Shown: piece by piece, positions 9,224-17,516 of the stretch
Layout of the letters: each line of letters opens with the position of its first letter
Position numbering within the stretch: position 1 is the stretch's first letter
Assembly (NCBI RefSeq): GCF_029167375.1
Contig: NZ_JARFTP010000008.1
Span: 62,001 to 126,000 of the forward strand
DNA: 64,000 nt
Origin: Tsukamurella sp. 8F
GTDB taxonomy: Bacteria; Actinomycetota; Actinomycetes; Mycobacteriales; Mycobacteriaceae
Direction: 5' to 3'
Program-made: the position numbers and the translations under genes
Notes under the pieces: generated by a model
Seen by the model: the letters and a program-made list of their open reading frames with translations, nothing else
Told to the model about the DNA's origin: nothing
Database searches by the model: none

Positions 9224-9804
9224 TGCTCGGCAGCCGACCCGAACGCCTCGCCGCGGCGGTAGCCGTTGAGGCGAACGCACATGTGGCCGTCTGCGTCCAG
9301 GGGGTTGCCGCAGATCGGGCACGGTGGCCGGCCCGCGCCGATGACGCGCTCCGAGCGGGTCGCGAACTCCCGCGCCGCCGTCGGTGAGAGGAAGACCCGC
9401 ACCGCGTCGGGGCCGTCCTCTGCGTCGTCGGCGAGGACCACCGACTCGTCGAGCTCGTTCTCGGTGATGGCCAGCAGCTCTACGACGACGGAGCCCGCCT
9501 CTGCGTCCCAGCCGAGTCCCATCGTTCCCACCCGGAACTCGGCGTCCACGGGTGTGACCAGCGGGCTCAGGTCGGAGACCGTCTCGGCCTCGGGTGGTAC
9601 GTCCGTCCCGAACCGCCGCGACACCTCGTCGAGCAGCGCGCCGATGCGCTCCGCGAGCACCTGCACCTGCTGCTTCTCGAGCAGCACCGAGACCACCCGC
9701 GCATCGTGCACTGCCTGTAGGTAGAACGCCCGGTCGCCCGGCTGCCCGACGGTGCCCGCGACGAACCTATCGGGTGTCCGGAAGACGTGAACCGATCTGC
9801 TCAT
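9220..9804 (-). CDS. DUF3090 family protein with C-terminal Cys zinc knuckle
   Basis: A 194-residue DUF3090 protein (Rv2134c-like; annotated as YjbH-like in some genomes) of unknown biochemical role. It starts SRSVHVFRTPDRFVAGTVGQPGDRAF and ends with CPICGNPLDADGHMC, a CxxC...C knuckle likely to bind zinc. The ATG at 9804 is preceded by GAGGAGG 6 bases away and matches the family N-terminus; 15 further in-frame upstream codons are not needed. Its stop overlaps the next gene's GTG. Its steady pairing with a phosphatase and an atypical kinase suggests one functional unit. Confidence 0.87.
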   Translation of the reverse strand: MSRSVHVFRTPDRFVAGTVGQPGDRAFYLQAVHDARVVSVLLEKQQVQVLAERIGALLDEVSRRFGTDVPPEAETVSDLSPLVTPVDAEFRVGTMGLGWDAEAGSVVVELLAITENELDESVVLADDAEDGPDAVRVFLSPTAAREFATRSERVIGAGRPPCPICGNPLDADGHMCVRLNGYRRGEAFGSAAEQ

Positions 9805-9891
9805 CGGGGCCTCCTCACCCTGTTCCAACACTGATCCATCAAGATCCATTAAACCCGCTGCCGAACGGCCCGCCTGGCCGGGGCGCGCGCG

Positions 9892-10560
9892 TCAGACGCC
9901 CCGCTCTCCCCCGACCGTCGCCTCTTCGGGTTTGCGCTTGGGCAGCACTGCCGGCCCGGTCGAGTTGTTGACCCAGTGCACGACGGGACGATGCTCGCCG
10001 TAGGTGACCACGGACGTCGACGCCGGGTTCACGACGATGCGCTGGAACTGGTCGAGGTGGCTCCCGACGGCGTCGGCGACGATCGCCTTGATGACATCGC
10101 CGTGCGAGCACGCGACCCACACGGCGTCGGGTCCGAACTCCGCGGTCACTGCGCGGTCGTGGGCGCGGACGGCCGCGACGGCACGGGCCTGCACCTGTGC
10201 GAGCGCCTCGCCGCCGGGGAACTCGGCGGCGGACGGCTGCTGCTGCACCACCTTCCACAGCGGCTCGTTCAGCAGCTCACCGATCTTGCGACCGGTCCAC
10301 GAACCGTAGTCGACCTCGGCCAGGCGATCGTCGACCGTGGCGTCGAGAGCGCGCGCCGAGAGCAGGGGAGCCAGGGTCTGTTCGCAGCGCAGGAGCGGCG
10401 ACCGGACGGCGGCGACGATCTCCACGCCACCCAGCCTGGTGACCAGGTCGTCCGCCTGCGCGCGGCCGACGTCGTCCAATGCGACGCCCGGCGTCCGGCC
10501 CGCGAGAACCCCCGAGGTGTTCGCGGTGGATCGGCCGTGCCGGATCAGGATCACGGTCAT
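9892..10560 (-). CDS. Histidine phosphatase (phosphoglycerate mutase-like)
   Basis: A 222-residue histidine phosphatase of the MSMEG_4193/Rv2135c type. The catalytic LIRHGRSTAN motif is at residues 5-14, the proton donor Glu sits in LAEVDYGSW, and the second catalytic His is in CSHGDVIKAI. It removes phosphate from an unknown small molecule. Its ATG overlaps the stop of the upstream membrane-protein gene as ATGA, so the two are probably co-translated. The DUF3090 gene follows 87 bases later. In M. tuberculosis the matching gene lies next to uppP; here three inserted genes separate them. Confidence 0.88.
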   Translation of the reverse strand: MTVILIRHGRSTANTSGVLAGRTPGVALDDVGRAQADDLVTRLGGVEIVAAVRSPLLRCEQTLAPLLSARALDATVDDRLAEVDYGSWTGRKIGELLNEPLWKVVQQQPSAAEFPGGEALAQVQARAVAAVRAHDRAVTAEFGPDAVWVACSHGDVIKAIVADAVGSHLDQFQRIVVNPASTSVVTYGEHRPVVHWVNNSTGPAVLPKRKPEEATVGGERGV

Positions 10561-11201
10561 GGGATCCGAGTGTAGGCACCCGCCCGAGGAGGCTGCGGGA
10601 CCAGGGAGGCCGCCAGCAACAGGAGCCCCACGCAGAGAAGCAGCCCGTGTCCTATACGGACCTCGATCGGAGCGAAGAACTGCGGGAGGTAGCCGACCAG
10701 ACCGACGCCGGCGACGATCGCACCGACCCGCGCCGCGATGCCCCGCAGGCGCCGGCTGAGTACGACGAGCCGGACACCGGAGGCAGCCCACATCAGCAGT
10801 CCCAGCCCGAAGATCGTCATCGCCACGGGTTGGTAACGGAATGCGTCAGCGGCCTCGATCGCGCCGGGATCCTGCTGCTGCAGCGCCGTACGGCCGAGAG
10901 CATGGAGGCCGAACGCCTCCGCGCCGTAGTACGGCAGCACGGCGACGGTACCGATCAACGCGAGCCGGGCCGCCCATCGATCGACCGCCTGTAGGCCGCA
11001 TGCCGTAGCGATGAACCCGAACATGCCGAGACAGTGCGCGACCAGCCAGGCGGGTCTTGCGTACAGGGCGGCGCCGACGAGGCCCTCCTCACTGCCGGAG
11101 CCACGGAGGACGGGGTAGACCGCAAGCGCGAGCCCCGCAGCTCCGAGCGCCGCGGCGGCAGATCGCATATGTCTTGTAGTGGTTGGTGGAACTAGCGACA
11201 T
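10557..11201 (-). CDS. Six-helix integral membrane protein of unknown function
   Basis: A 214-residue hydrophobic protein with about six membrane segments (residues 13-31, 49-72, 80-98, 124-144, 156-173, 182-203). No catalytic motif is visible. The ATG at 11201 is supported by CAGGAGA 5 bases upstream. It lies 31 bases downstream of the DapA-like gene and overlaps the histidine phosphatase start by 4 bases, so it joins the inserted block to the conserved phosphatase operon. It has no counterpart in the M. tuberculosis order I recall, which suggests insertion. Confidence 0.75.
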   Translation of the reverse strand: MSLVPPTTTRHMRSAAAALGAAGLALAVYPVLRGSGSEEGLVGAALYARPAWLVAHCLGMFGFIATACGLQAVDRWAARLALIGTVAVLPYYGAEAFGLHALGRTALQQQDPGAIEAADAFRYQPVAMTIFGLGLLMWAASGVRLVVLSRRLRGIAARVGAIVAGVGLVGYLPQFFAPIEVRIGHGLLLCVGLLLLAASLVPQPPRAGAYTRIP

Positions 11202-11232
11202 GACTTCTCCTGAGAGCGGTGCTCGCGTTTTA

Positions 11233-12129
11233 TTACACCAGTCTGACCTCTTGGAAGCGGTCACGCAACCGACCGAGGGCGCGGACCGCGTCGGCGGTCG
11301 ATTGCATGCCGGACGGGAGCAGCGGTAGCCGGACCGCGGGCGACGATATCCGGGCCTGCGCCGCCAGAGCCGCCTTGATGACCACGGGATTGGGTTCTGC
11401 GAAGAGGGCCGCGGCGATCGGCACGAGTTCGGCTCCGAGCGCTCGGGCTTCGTCGACCCTTCCATCGCGCCACGCTGCGACGAGAGCGACGAAGCAGTCG
11501 GGTGCGACGTTCGCCGAGGCCGTGATGCCCCCGCGGGCGCCCAGCGCCAGGACCGCGGGCAGTTGGGTGTCGTCCCCTCCGAGGACCGCATGCGGCTGCT
11601 CGGCCAACAGCCGCATCGTGACGTCGGTGACCGCACCGGGGGCGTGCTTGAAGCCGATGACACCGTCGATGTCCCCGAGCGCCCGGAGTGCCTCGATGCC
11701 GAGTGGACGTGCGGTCCGCTCGGGGGCGTCGTACACGATGATCGGCGCCGAGCTCACGCCCGCGAGCGCGCGGAAGTGCTCGACGACGCCCGCTTCGGTC
11801 GGACGCGTGTAGTAGGGCACGGTGACGAGCGCGGCGTCCGCGCGCGGGTCCAGTGCCGCCAGGTCCGAGGCGGTAGCCGCGGTTGCGTTACCGCCGGCGC
11901 AGACGGTGAGCAGGGCACGTCCGCCGCACGCGGCCGCACACACGTCGACGACGGTGCGTCGCTCGTCAGAGGTGAGCGACGCCGGCTCGCCGGTGGTGCC
12001 GAGGGCCACCAGGCCCGCGGCCCCCGCGTCGAGCGCCCGGGCCGCGAGCGACTCGAGTGCGGCGGTGTCGACGCGATCGTCTGCGGTGAACGGCGTCACC
12101 AACGGGATGTGCAGTCCGGCGAGGTTCAT
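11233..12129 (-). CDS. DapA/DHDPS-family aldolase
   Basis: A 298-residue class I aldolase of the dihydrodipicolinate synthase/N-acetylneuraminate lyase family. It shows HIPLVTPF at the N-terminus, the substrate loop GTTGEPASLT, the tyrosine motif YDAPERT and the Schiff-base lysine in GVIGFKHAPG. It therefore should condense or cleave a pyruvate-type substrate; which one is not clear. Being paired with a LysR regulator rather than with dapB or other lysine genes argues for a catabolic or side-pathway enzyme instead of the housekeeping DapA. It is transcribed divergently from the LysR gene across a 70-base gap. Confidence 0.85.
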   Translation of the reverse strand: MNLAGLHIPLVTPFTADDRVDTAALESLAARALDAGAAGLVALGTTGEPASLTSDERRTVVDVCAAACGGRALLTVCAGGNATAATASDLAALDPRADAALVTVPYYTRPTEAGVVEHFRALAGVSSAPIIVYDAPERTARPLGIEALRALGDIDGVIGFKHAPGAVTDVTMRLLAEQPHAVLGGDDTQLPAVLALGARGGITASANVAPDCFVALVAAWRDGRVDEARALGAELVPIAAALFAEPNPVVIKAALAAQARISSPAVRLPLLPSGMQSTADAVRALGRLRDRFQEVRLV

Positions 12130-12171
12130 ATGTGAAGAGTGCGGCACGCATAGCAACAGAACCAGCACACA

Positions 12172-12184
12172 TATCCGAGGATGA
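12172..12184. promoter_or_regulatory. Putative LysR-type operator (T-N11-A)
   Basis: TATCCGAGGATGA fits the T-N11-A rule and contains the inverted repeat ATCC-GA-GGAT. It lies between the divergent DapA-like and LysR genes, just upstream of the -10-like TAAGCT (12188-12193) of the regulator gene. Binding here would suit autorepression and control of the aldolase. Confidence 0.4.
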
Positions 12185-12187
12185 GCA

Positions 12188-12193
12188 TAAGCT
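12188..12193 (+). promoter_or_regulatory. Candidate -10 element of a leaderless promoter
   Basis: TAAGCT ends 6 bases before the LysR ATG, so transcription would start at the ATG itself. No ribosome binding site is present in this space. Confidence 0.4.
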
Positions 12194-12199
12194 GAGCCG

Positions 12200-13057
12200 A
12201 TGCTCGACGTACGTCGCATGACCCTGCTGCGCGAACTGGCGCGACGCGGCACCATCGCCGCGGTCGCCGAGGCCCTGTCGTACACACCTTCCGCGGTGTC
12301 CCAGCAGCTGGCGACGCTCGAACGCGAGGCCGGCGTGCCGCTACTGGAACGTACCGGCCGCAGCGTCGCACTCACCCCGGTCGCCGAGACCCTGGTCGCT
12401 CACACCGAGCAGGTCCTCACGACGCTCGAGGTGGCCGAGGCGGAACTGCGCAGCGCGGGCGGGCGCGTCACCGGAAGCCTTGCGATCGGCGCGTTCGCCA
12501 CGGCGATGCGCACCCTCGTCACGCCGGCGCTCGTCGCGCTGAGCACCGACCACCCGGCCCTGCACGTCGGCGTGGTCGAGGTCGACCCGGCGACGGCACC
12601 CGGCGATCTCAGGGCCGGCGGCCTGGACATCGCGCTGCTGCACACCTACGACGGCGTCCCCGAGTCGCGGGATCCGGGCCTCGAGTACCGGCCGCTGCTC
12701 GGCGAGGCACTCCTGCTCGCGGGCGGGCCGCGGACGGTCGCCGACGCAGCCGACCAGGACTGGGTGACGGCGTCGCCCGGCACACTGTGTCACGCGGCCA
12801 CGGTGCGGATCTGCGAGGCTGCGGGATTCACACCTCGCATCCGGCATCACGCGGACGATTTCGCCGCGGTGATCGCTCTCGTCGACGCCGGCCAGGGCGT
12901 CGCACTGGTCCCGGAGCTCGCGGCGGATGCCGCGACGGGTTTCCGGCCGATCGGCGCACGACGACACACCTGGCTGGCCTATCGCAACGGAACCGGCGGC
13001 GATCCCAGGGTCGCCGCCGGCCTCCGCGCCCTTAGGACGGCAGCTACGTCGCGCTGA
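12200..13057 (+). CDS. LysR-family transcriptional regulator
   Basis: A 285-residue LysR regulator. The N-terminal winged helix covers residues 1-60 ([32 protein letters not shown], with the recognition helix at SAVSQQ). It is followed by a linker helix and a type 2 periplasmic-binding-like effector domain (about 85-280). The ATG gives the normal family N-terminus. It diverges from the DapA-like aldolase gene, the usual target arrangement, and a T-N11-A box sits between them. The effector is unknown. Its 3' end overlaps the convergent uppP gene by 14 bases. Confidence 0.9.
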   Translation: MLDVRRMTLLRELARRGTIAAVAEALSYTPSAVSQQLATLEREAGVPLLERTGRSVALTPVAETLVAHTEQVLTTLEVAEAELRSAGGRVTGSLAIGAFATAMRTLVTPALVALSTDHPALHVGVVEVDPATAPGDLRAGGLDIALLHTYDGVPESRDPGLEYRPLLGEALLLAGGPRTVADAADQDWVTASPGTLCHAATVRICEAAGFTPRIRHHADDFAAVIALVDAGQGVALVPELAADAATGFRPIGARRHTWLAYRNGTGGDPRVAAGLRALRTAATSR

Positions 13058-13910
13058 CCACCCCCGTCGTGAGCAGCCCGAGGACGATGACTCCGAGTGC
13101 GATGCGGTAGCCCACGAACCAGTTGAGCGAGTGCTTGGCCACGAAGTTCAGGAGCCATGCGACCGATGCGTACCCGACGACGAATGCTATGACCGTCGCC
13201 ACCAGTAGCTGCGGCCCGGACGCCTGGAGCCCGACACCGTCCGACGTGAACGCGTCGGGCAGGCTGAACAGCCCGGAAGCGGTGACCGCCGGGATGGCGA
13301 GCAGGAATGACAGCTCGACCGCGGCACGCCGTTCCAGCCCGAGGAACAGGCCCGCGCTTGACGTGGCGCCGGATCGGGACACACCGGGCACCAGCGCGAG
13401 GCACTGCGCGAGGCCCATGATCACGGCGTCCCGGGCGGTCATCTCGTCCATCGCCCGACGCTGCGTCGCGAACTTCTCGGCGAGGAGGATCACAAGGGAG
13501 AAGAGGATGAGCATGCTCGCCGTGAGCCACAGATTGCGGGCACCGCTGCGGATCTGGTCCTTGAAGAGCAGCCCCAGCACGCCGATCGGGATCGTGCCGA
13601 TGATCACATACCAGCCCATGCGGTAGTCGAGTCCCTGGTCGCCCGCGGGCTCCTTGCGGATCATGCCGCGGATGACGTTGGACATCCCGATGAACCACGC
13701 GCGCACGATCTGCACGATCTTGGTGAAGAAGTACACGAGCACCGCGGCCTCGGTGCCGAGCTGGGTTACGGCCGTGAAGGACGCGCCCGCGTCGTCGCCG
13801 AACCAGATCGCCGAGACGATCCGCAGGTGCCCGGACGAGCTCACCGGCAGGAACTCCGTGAGCCCCTGAACGAACCCGAGCACGACGGCCTGCAGCCAGG
13901 TCATGTCCAT
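13044..13910 (-). CDS. uppP: Undecaprenyl-diphosphatase
   Basis: A 288-residue integral membrane phosphatase that recycles undecaprenyl diphosphate to the monophosphate carrier for cell-wall synthesis and confers basal bacitracin resistance. It has the two BacA/UppP signature loops, [14 protein letters not shown] (residues 16-29) and [14 protein letters not shown], with the catalytic Glu, Ser, His and Arg in place, and eight or so membrane segments. M1 or M3 could start; M1 is listed. Position next to the LppL-like and pyrD genes matches the mycobacterial order (Rv2136c). Confidence 0.95.
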   Translation of the reverse strand: MDMTWLQAVVLGFVQGLTEFLPVSSSGHLRIVSAIWFGDDAGASFTAVTQLGTEAAVLVYFFTKIVQIVRAWFIGMSNVIRGMIRKEPAGDQGLDYRMGWYVIIGTIPIGVLGLLFKDQIRSGARNLWLTASMLILFSLVILLAEKFATQRRAMDEMTARDAVIMGLAQCLALVPGVSRSGATSSAGLFLGLERRAAVELSFLLAIPAVTASGLFSLPDAFTSDGVGLQASGPQLLVATVIAFVVGYASVAWLLNFVAKHSLNWFVGYRIALGVIVLGLLTTGVVSAT

Positions 13911-14000
13911 CAGACTTCAGTCCCCCGCAATCGCATCACGTGTGTCTTCCACCCCGCGCACGCTACCGGGTGCCGCGCGACCGGTAGTTTCGAGATCATC

Positions 14001-15014
14001 ATGTCTCGCACCATCACCCGGCGCCGCCGCGCGACCACCGCCCTCGGTGCGGTTGCTGTCGCCTCGGCCGTTGCCCTCTCCGGCTGCTCGTCGTCGAAAC
14101 CGGAGAATCGACCGACCATCACTCCGGCGACCCCGGCCGCGGTCGCTCTGGCATCCGTTCCCGCAGGTCAGGTCGTTCCCGCCCCGGCGTCGAAGGCTAT
14201 CGCGTTCGACACCGAACACCGCATTCTCGCGATGGCGTCGAACTCCGACATCGTGTTGTTCGCCGTCGACGGGGGGCTGCGGCAGGTCGCGACCGTGCCG
14301 CTGGGCCAGGGCGCGCCGGCGCATCGCATCGTCCCGGGCGCACCCGGCCACCTGTTGGTGGCCGCCCGTGACGCCGTCCTCGACGTCGACACGCAGACGC
14401 GCACGGCCCGCCCGTTCACGGTCGACGGCGACGTCCTGGACGTGACGCGACTCGCCGACGGCCGCATAGTTGCGGGCCTCGCCGACGGCCGCATCCTGGT
14501 GCTCGACACCGATGGCGGCGTGCAGAAGACCATCTCGGGCCTCGTCGAGGCGAGCCGCATACTCACACACGCCGGGCACGTGTTGGCTGCGGACCGCAAG
14601 CAGGCTTCGCTCACCGAGGTGGACCTGGACAAGGGAGTGCTGGGACAGTCGCTGCGCGTGGGCCGCGGGATCACCGAGGCCGAGGTGGACACGTTCGGTC
14701 GCGTCGTGGCGGTGGACACGGGCAAGGGCCAGATCATCGGCTACACGATGGCTCCGTTCATGGAGCGGTTCCTCTATCCCGTGCCGGATTCGCCGTTCGC
14801 CGTAGACTACGACGACGTCGCGAAGCTGACCTGGGTGTCGGTCACCGGTACCAACCAGGTGGTCGGCTACGCGCTGTCGAGCGGAATCCCGGTCGAGAAG
14901 CAGCGCAAAGCCACCGTCGCCCAGCCGGACGCGATTGCCGTGGACCCGCGCGACGGAACGGTCTTCGTCGTCTCGGCGTCCGGCGGCGGCGTGCAGGCGA
15001 TACCGACCCGCTAG
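14001..15014 (+). CDS. lppL: LppL-like lipoprotein, beta-propeller
   Basis: A 337-residue secreted lipoprotein. Residues 5-30 form an Arg-rich start and a hydrophobic core ending at the lipobox ALSGC. The mature part consists of repeated beta blades (NSDIVLFAVDGGLRQVA, GHLLVAARDAVLDVD, GRIVAGLADGRILVLDTD, GTVFVVSASGGGVQAIP), as in a YncE/SMP-30-like propeller. No active-site pattern is clear, so a binding or scaffold role on the outer face is as likely as an enzyme. The upstream position to pyrD matches Rv2138. The ATG at 14001 begins the signal peptide; upstream frame is antisense to uppP. Confidence 0.78.
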   Translation: MSRTITRRRRATTALGAVAVASAVALSGCSSSKPENRPTITPATPAAVALASVPAGQVVPAPASKAIAFDTEHRILAMASNSDIVLFAVDGGLRQVATVPLGQGAPAHRIVPGAPGHLLVAARDAVLDVDTQTRTARPFTVDGDVLDVTRLADGRIVAGLADGRILVLDTDGGVQKTISGLVEASRILTHAGHVLAADRKQASLTEVDLDKGVLGQSLRVGRGITEAEVDTFGRVVAVDTGKGQIIGYTMAPFMERFLYPVPDSPFAVDYDDVAKLTWVSVTGTNQVVGYALSSGIPVEKQRKATVAQPDAIAVDPRDGTVFVVSASGGGVQAIPTR

Positions 15015-15022
15015 GAGGAGAC

Positions 15023-15259
15023 GTGAAGGCTTCAGCCGGAGCGACCGATGCCGAGTACGACTTCCTCCCTCTTCGTCTGCCGAAAGAGGTCTCGCGTGTC
15101 ACCGCCACGATGCGGCTGCAGATCGAGGCGGAGTTCGGGGGTTGGGAGCTCTCACGCGTGCGCCTGTACACCGACGGGTCGAGGCGCGTACTGCTGCGCC
15201 GCAAGCGCACCAAGACCACCAGCATGCTTCCCGAACCGAGCACCACGAGGGGTGTCTAG
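15023..15259 (+). CDS. DUF5703-like small protein
   Basis: A 78-residue protein with a compact alpha/beta core (YDFLPLRLPKEVSRVTATMRLQIEAE, then GGWELSRVRLYTDGSRRVLLRRK) and a charged tail. It resembles the short DUF5703-type proteins seen next to pyrD in actinobacteria. Function is unknown. AGGAGGAG ends 3 bases before the GTG, a strong site, which together with the tight spacing (8 bases after the lipoprotein, 6 before pyrD) indicates a co-transcribed gene. Confidence 0.7.
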   Translation: MKASAGATDAEYDFLPLRLPKEVSRVTATMRLQIEAEFGGWELSRVRLYTDGSRRVLLRRKRTKTTSMLPEPSTTRGV

Positions 15260-15265
15260 CCGACG

Positions 15266-16348
15266 ATGTACCAGTACCTGCTGCGGATCCTGTTCCTTGT
15301 GCCGCCGGAGCGGATCCACCACCTCGTCTTCGGATTGATCCGTGCCGTGACGTCGGTGGGGCCGCTCCGCGACGTCGTGCGCCGAGTCGGCGCCTATCGC
15401 GACCCGGTGCTGCGCCAGACCGTGTTCGGGGTCGAGTTCCCCACGCCGATCGGGCTCGCGGCCGGCTTCGACAAGAACGCGCGTGCCGTCAACGCGTGGG
15501 GAGCCATGGGATTCGGCTTCGCCGAGATCGGCACCGTCACCGCGTATCCACAACCCGGCAATCCCGCCCCGCGCATGTTCCGGCTGCCCGACGACCACGC
15601 GCTCATCAACCGCATGGGCTTCAACAACTACGGCGCCGGCGCCGCTGCCAACGAACTCCGCAAGCGGGCGCCCGGCAGCGCTGCCGTCCCGATCGGCGCC
15701 AACATCGGCAAGACGAAGTCGACGCCGCTCGACGAGGCGCCCGAGGACTACCGTGCGAGCGCGATGCTGCTGGGCCCGCTCGCGGACTTCGTCGTCGTCA
15801 ACGTGTCCTCCCCCAACACTCCGGGGCTGCGCGATCTGCAGGCCGTGGAGAGCCTGCGCCCGGTCCTCGCCGCCGTCCTCGAGACCGTGACCGCACCTGT
15901 GCTGGTCAAGATCGCGCCGGACCTGTCCGACGACGACATCGACGCGGTCGCCGACCTCGCCCTCGACATGGGCCTCGCCGGCATCGTCGCCACCAACACG
16001 ACCATCGCCCGCGACGGGCTGTCTACCGATGCGGGAGTCGTGGCCTCGTACGGCGCGGGCGGCGTGAGCGGACCGCCCGTCGCCCGGCGTTCCGTTCAGG
16101 TACTGCGCCGCCTGGCCGCACGCGTCGGCGACCGCCTCACGCTCATCTCGGTGGGCGGCGTCGAGGACGCGGGCGACGTGTACGAACGGATCCGGGCCGG
16201 CGCCTCTCTGGTACAGGTCTACACGCGGTTCATATACGGCGGACCGCTGTGGGTCTCGAGGGTTCAACGCGAGCTCGCCGCCCTCCTGCGCGCCGACGGC
16301 TTCGCGTCCGTCGCCGACGCAGTCGGTGCCGATCTGCGCACGCGGTAG
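15266..16348 (+). CDS. pyrD: Quinone-dependent dihydroorotate dehydrogenase (class 2)
   Basis: A 360-residue class 2 dihydroorotate dehydrogenase, which oxidises dihydroorotate to orotate in pyrimidine synthesis and passes electrons to menaquinone. The N-terminal amphipathic helix ([22 protein letters not shown]) anchors it to the membrane. The FMN barrel shows [31 protein letters not shown] with the catalytic serine, [11 protein letters not shown], and the phosphate loop [27 protein letters not shown]. Length fits the family. It is the third gene of a lipoprotein/DUF5703/pyrD unit. Confidence 0.96.
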   Translation: MYQYLLRILFLVPPERIHHLVFGLIRAVTSVGPLRDVVRRVGAYRDPVLRQTVFGVEFPTPIGLAAGFDKNARAVNAWGAMGFGFAEIGTVTAYPQPGNPAPRMFRLPDDHALINRMGFNNYGAGAAANELRKRAPGSAAVPIGANIGKTKSTPLDEAPEDYRASAMLLGPLADFVVVNVSSPNTPGLRDLQAVESLRPVLAAVLETVTAPVLVKIAPDLSDDDIDAVADLALDMGLAGIVATNTTIARDGLSTDAGVVASYGAGGVSGPPVARRSVQVLRRLAARVGDRLTLISVGGVEDAGDVYERIRAGASLVQVYTRFIYGGPLWVSRVQRELAALLRADGFASVADAVGADLRTR

Positions 16349-16385
16349 GCCCGCGCCGGTTGACGGTATCGCCAGGAGCCGACTA

Positions 16386-16418
16386 GCTTTCGATGTGCAC
16401 GCCGTACACATCGAAAGC
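16386..16418. repeat. Perfect 12-bp inverted repeat upstream of the SRPBCC gene
   Basis: GCTTTCGATGTG and CACATCGAAAGC are exact reverse complements separated by 9 bases. The element ends 2 bases before the AGGAG ribosome binding site of the SRPBCC gene. Spacing of about two helix turns centre to centre suits a dimeric repressor; as RNA it would form a hairpin next to the ribosome site. No T-run follows, so it is not a typical terminator of pyrD. Confidence 0.7.
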
Positions 16419-16431
16419 CGAGGAGTATGCA

Positions 16432-16899
16432 ATGGCCGACCACTTGACGGCGACCCGTACCGTCGCCGCATCGCCCGCCGAGGTGTTCGCAGTCCTCGCC
16501 GACCCCGCCCAGCATCGGTTCACGGAGCCGACCGACTGGGTCCGCGACGCGGTCGCTCCCGCGCCGATCACGGAGGTCGGTCAGCTGTTCGGGATGGACA
16601 TGTTCCTCGAGCAGGTCGGCGGCGCGTACCGGATGGACAACAAGGTCATCGCGTTCGAGCAGGACCGCACCATCGGCTGGCAGCCCGGGCAGACCAGGGA
16701 CGGCGAGTGGGGCTCGGGCGGCTGGTTGTGGCGCTACGACCTCGCCCCGACCGACGGCGGCACGACGGTCACCATCACATACGACTGGTCCGCTGTCCCG
16801 GAGCAGGTGCGGCGCGAGTTCGGCGGCTTCCCCGTCTTCCCCGCTGCGTATCTCGATCGCTCATTGGCAGCCCTCGAGACATACGTGACGACGCGCTGA
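16432..16899 (+). CDS. SRPBCC (START-like/polyketide cyclase-type) family protein
   Basis: A 155-residue single-domain SRPBCC protein. It begins with the classical strand-helix HLTATRTVAASPAEVFAVLADPAQHRF and ends with the long C-terminal helix YLDRSLAALETYVTT. Such proteins bind hydrophobic ligands in a deep cavity; the ligand here is unknown. The ATG at 16432 follows AGGAG by 6 bases. An ATG 39 bases upstream lies inside the inverted repeat and is rejected as start. It stands alone between pyrD and the YbhB-like gene and is probably an inserted, separately regulated gene. Confidence 0.8.
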   Translation: MADHLTATRTVAASPAEVFAVLADPAQHRFTEPTDWVRDAVAPAPITEVGQLFGMDMFLEQVGGAYRMDNKVIAFEQDRTIGWQPGQTRDGEWGSGGWLWRYDLAPTDGGTTVTITYDWSAVPEQVRREFGGFPVFPAAYLDRSLAALETYVTTR

Positions 16900-16965
16900 T
16901 CCCCCATGGCCGACTGCTCGGGGTCTCCCGCTGGGGAGAAACGCGAGCAGGCGGCCGGGAGGCTC

Positions 16966-17505
16966 TCAGTCCTGCGCGTAGAGGCCGGAGATCGTGGCGC
17001 GCGCGATGGCAGCGCCGAACAGGTTGAAGCCCAGGTACGCCGGGGTCGCCGTCTCGGGTAGGTCCAGCTTCTCCACACCGAGCGCGTGCACGACGAAGAT
17101 GTAGCGGTGCTGTCCGTGCCCGGCGGGCGGCGCGGCACCGACGTAGCGCCGCAGCGACGCGTCGTTGGACAGCGTCTGGGCCCCCTCTGGTAGTGCGCCC
17201 GGCTCACCGCTGCCGGCGCCGGCAGCGAGAGACGTGACCGACGCGGGGATGTTCGCGACGGCCCAGTGCCAGAAGCCGGAGGCGGTGGGCGCGTCGGGGT
17301 CGTAGCACGTGACGGCGAACGACTTCGTCTGGTCCGGAAAGCCGGACCAGGAGAGCTGCGGCGACTCGTCGGTGCCGCCGGCTCCCATGATGCCGCTGCG
17401 CTGCGGGACGGGCAGTTCCCCGCCGTCGGTGAAGGTCTCGGATGTGACGGTGAACGTGGGCAGTGCGGGCAGTCCGGCGTAGGGATCGAAGCTGTGGTCG
17501 GGCAT
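16966..17505 (-). CDS. YbhB/YbcL family Raf kinase inhibitor-like (PEBP) protein
   Basis: A 179-residue phosphatidylethanolamine-binding-protein-like protein, matching Rv2140c (TB18.6). Signatures are [12 protein letters not shown] at the N-terminus, [37 protein letters not shown], and [22 protein letters not shown], which line the anion-binding pocket. No signal peptide is present, so it is cytosolic. A GAGAGGA site lies 5 bases upstream of the ATG. It follows the M20 peptidase gene by 11 bases on the same strand and is likely co-transcribed with it, as in mycobacteria. Confidence 0.9.
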   Translation of the reverse strand: MPDHSFDPYAGLPALPTFTVTSETFTDGGELPVPQRSGIMGAGGTDESPQLSWSGFPDQTKSFAVTCYDPDAPTASGFWHWAVANIPASVTSLAAGAGSGEPGALPEGAQTLSNDASLRRYVGAAPPAGHGQHRYIFVVHALGVEKLDLPETATPAYLGFNLFGAAIARATISGLYAQD

Positions 17506-17516
17506 TTATGTCCTCT

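Noticed and set aside
16393-16431. Upstream ATG of the SRPBCC gene at 16393
   Set aside because: It lies within the inverted repeat, has no ribosome binding site, and the ATG at 16432 has AGGAG at good distance.
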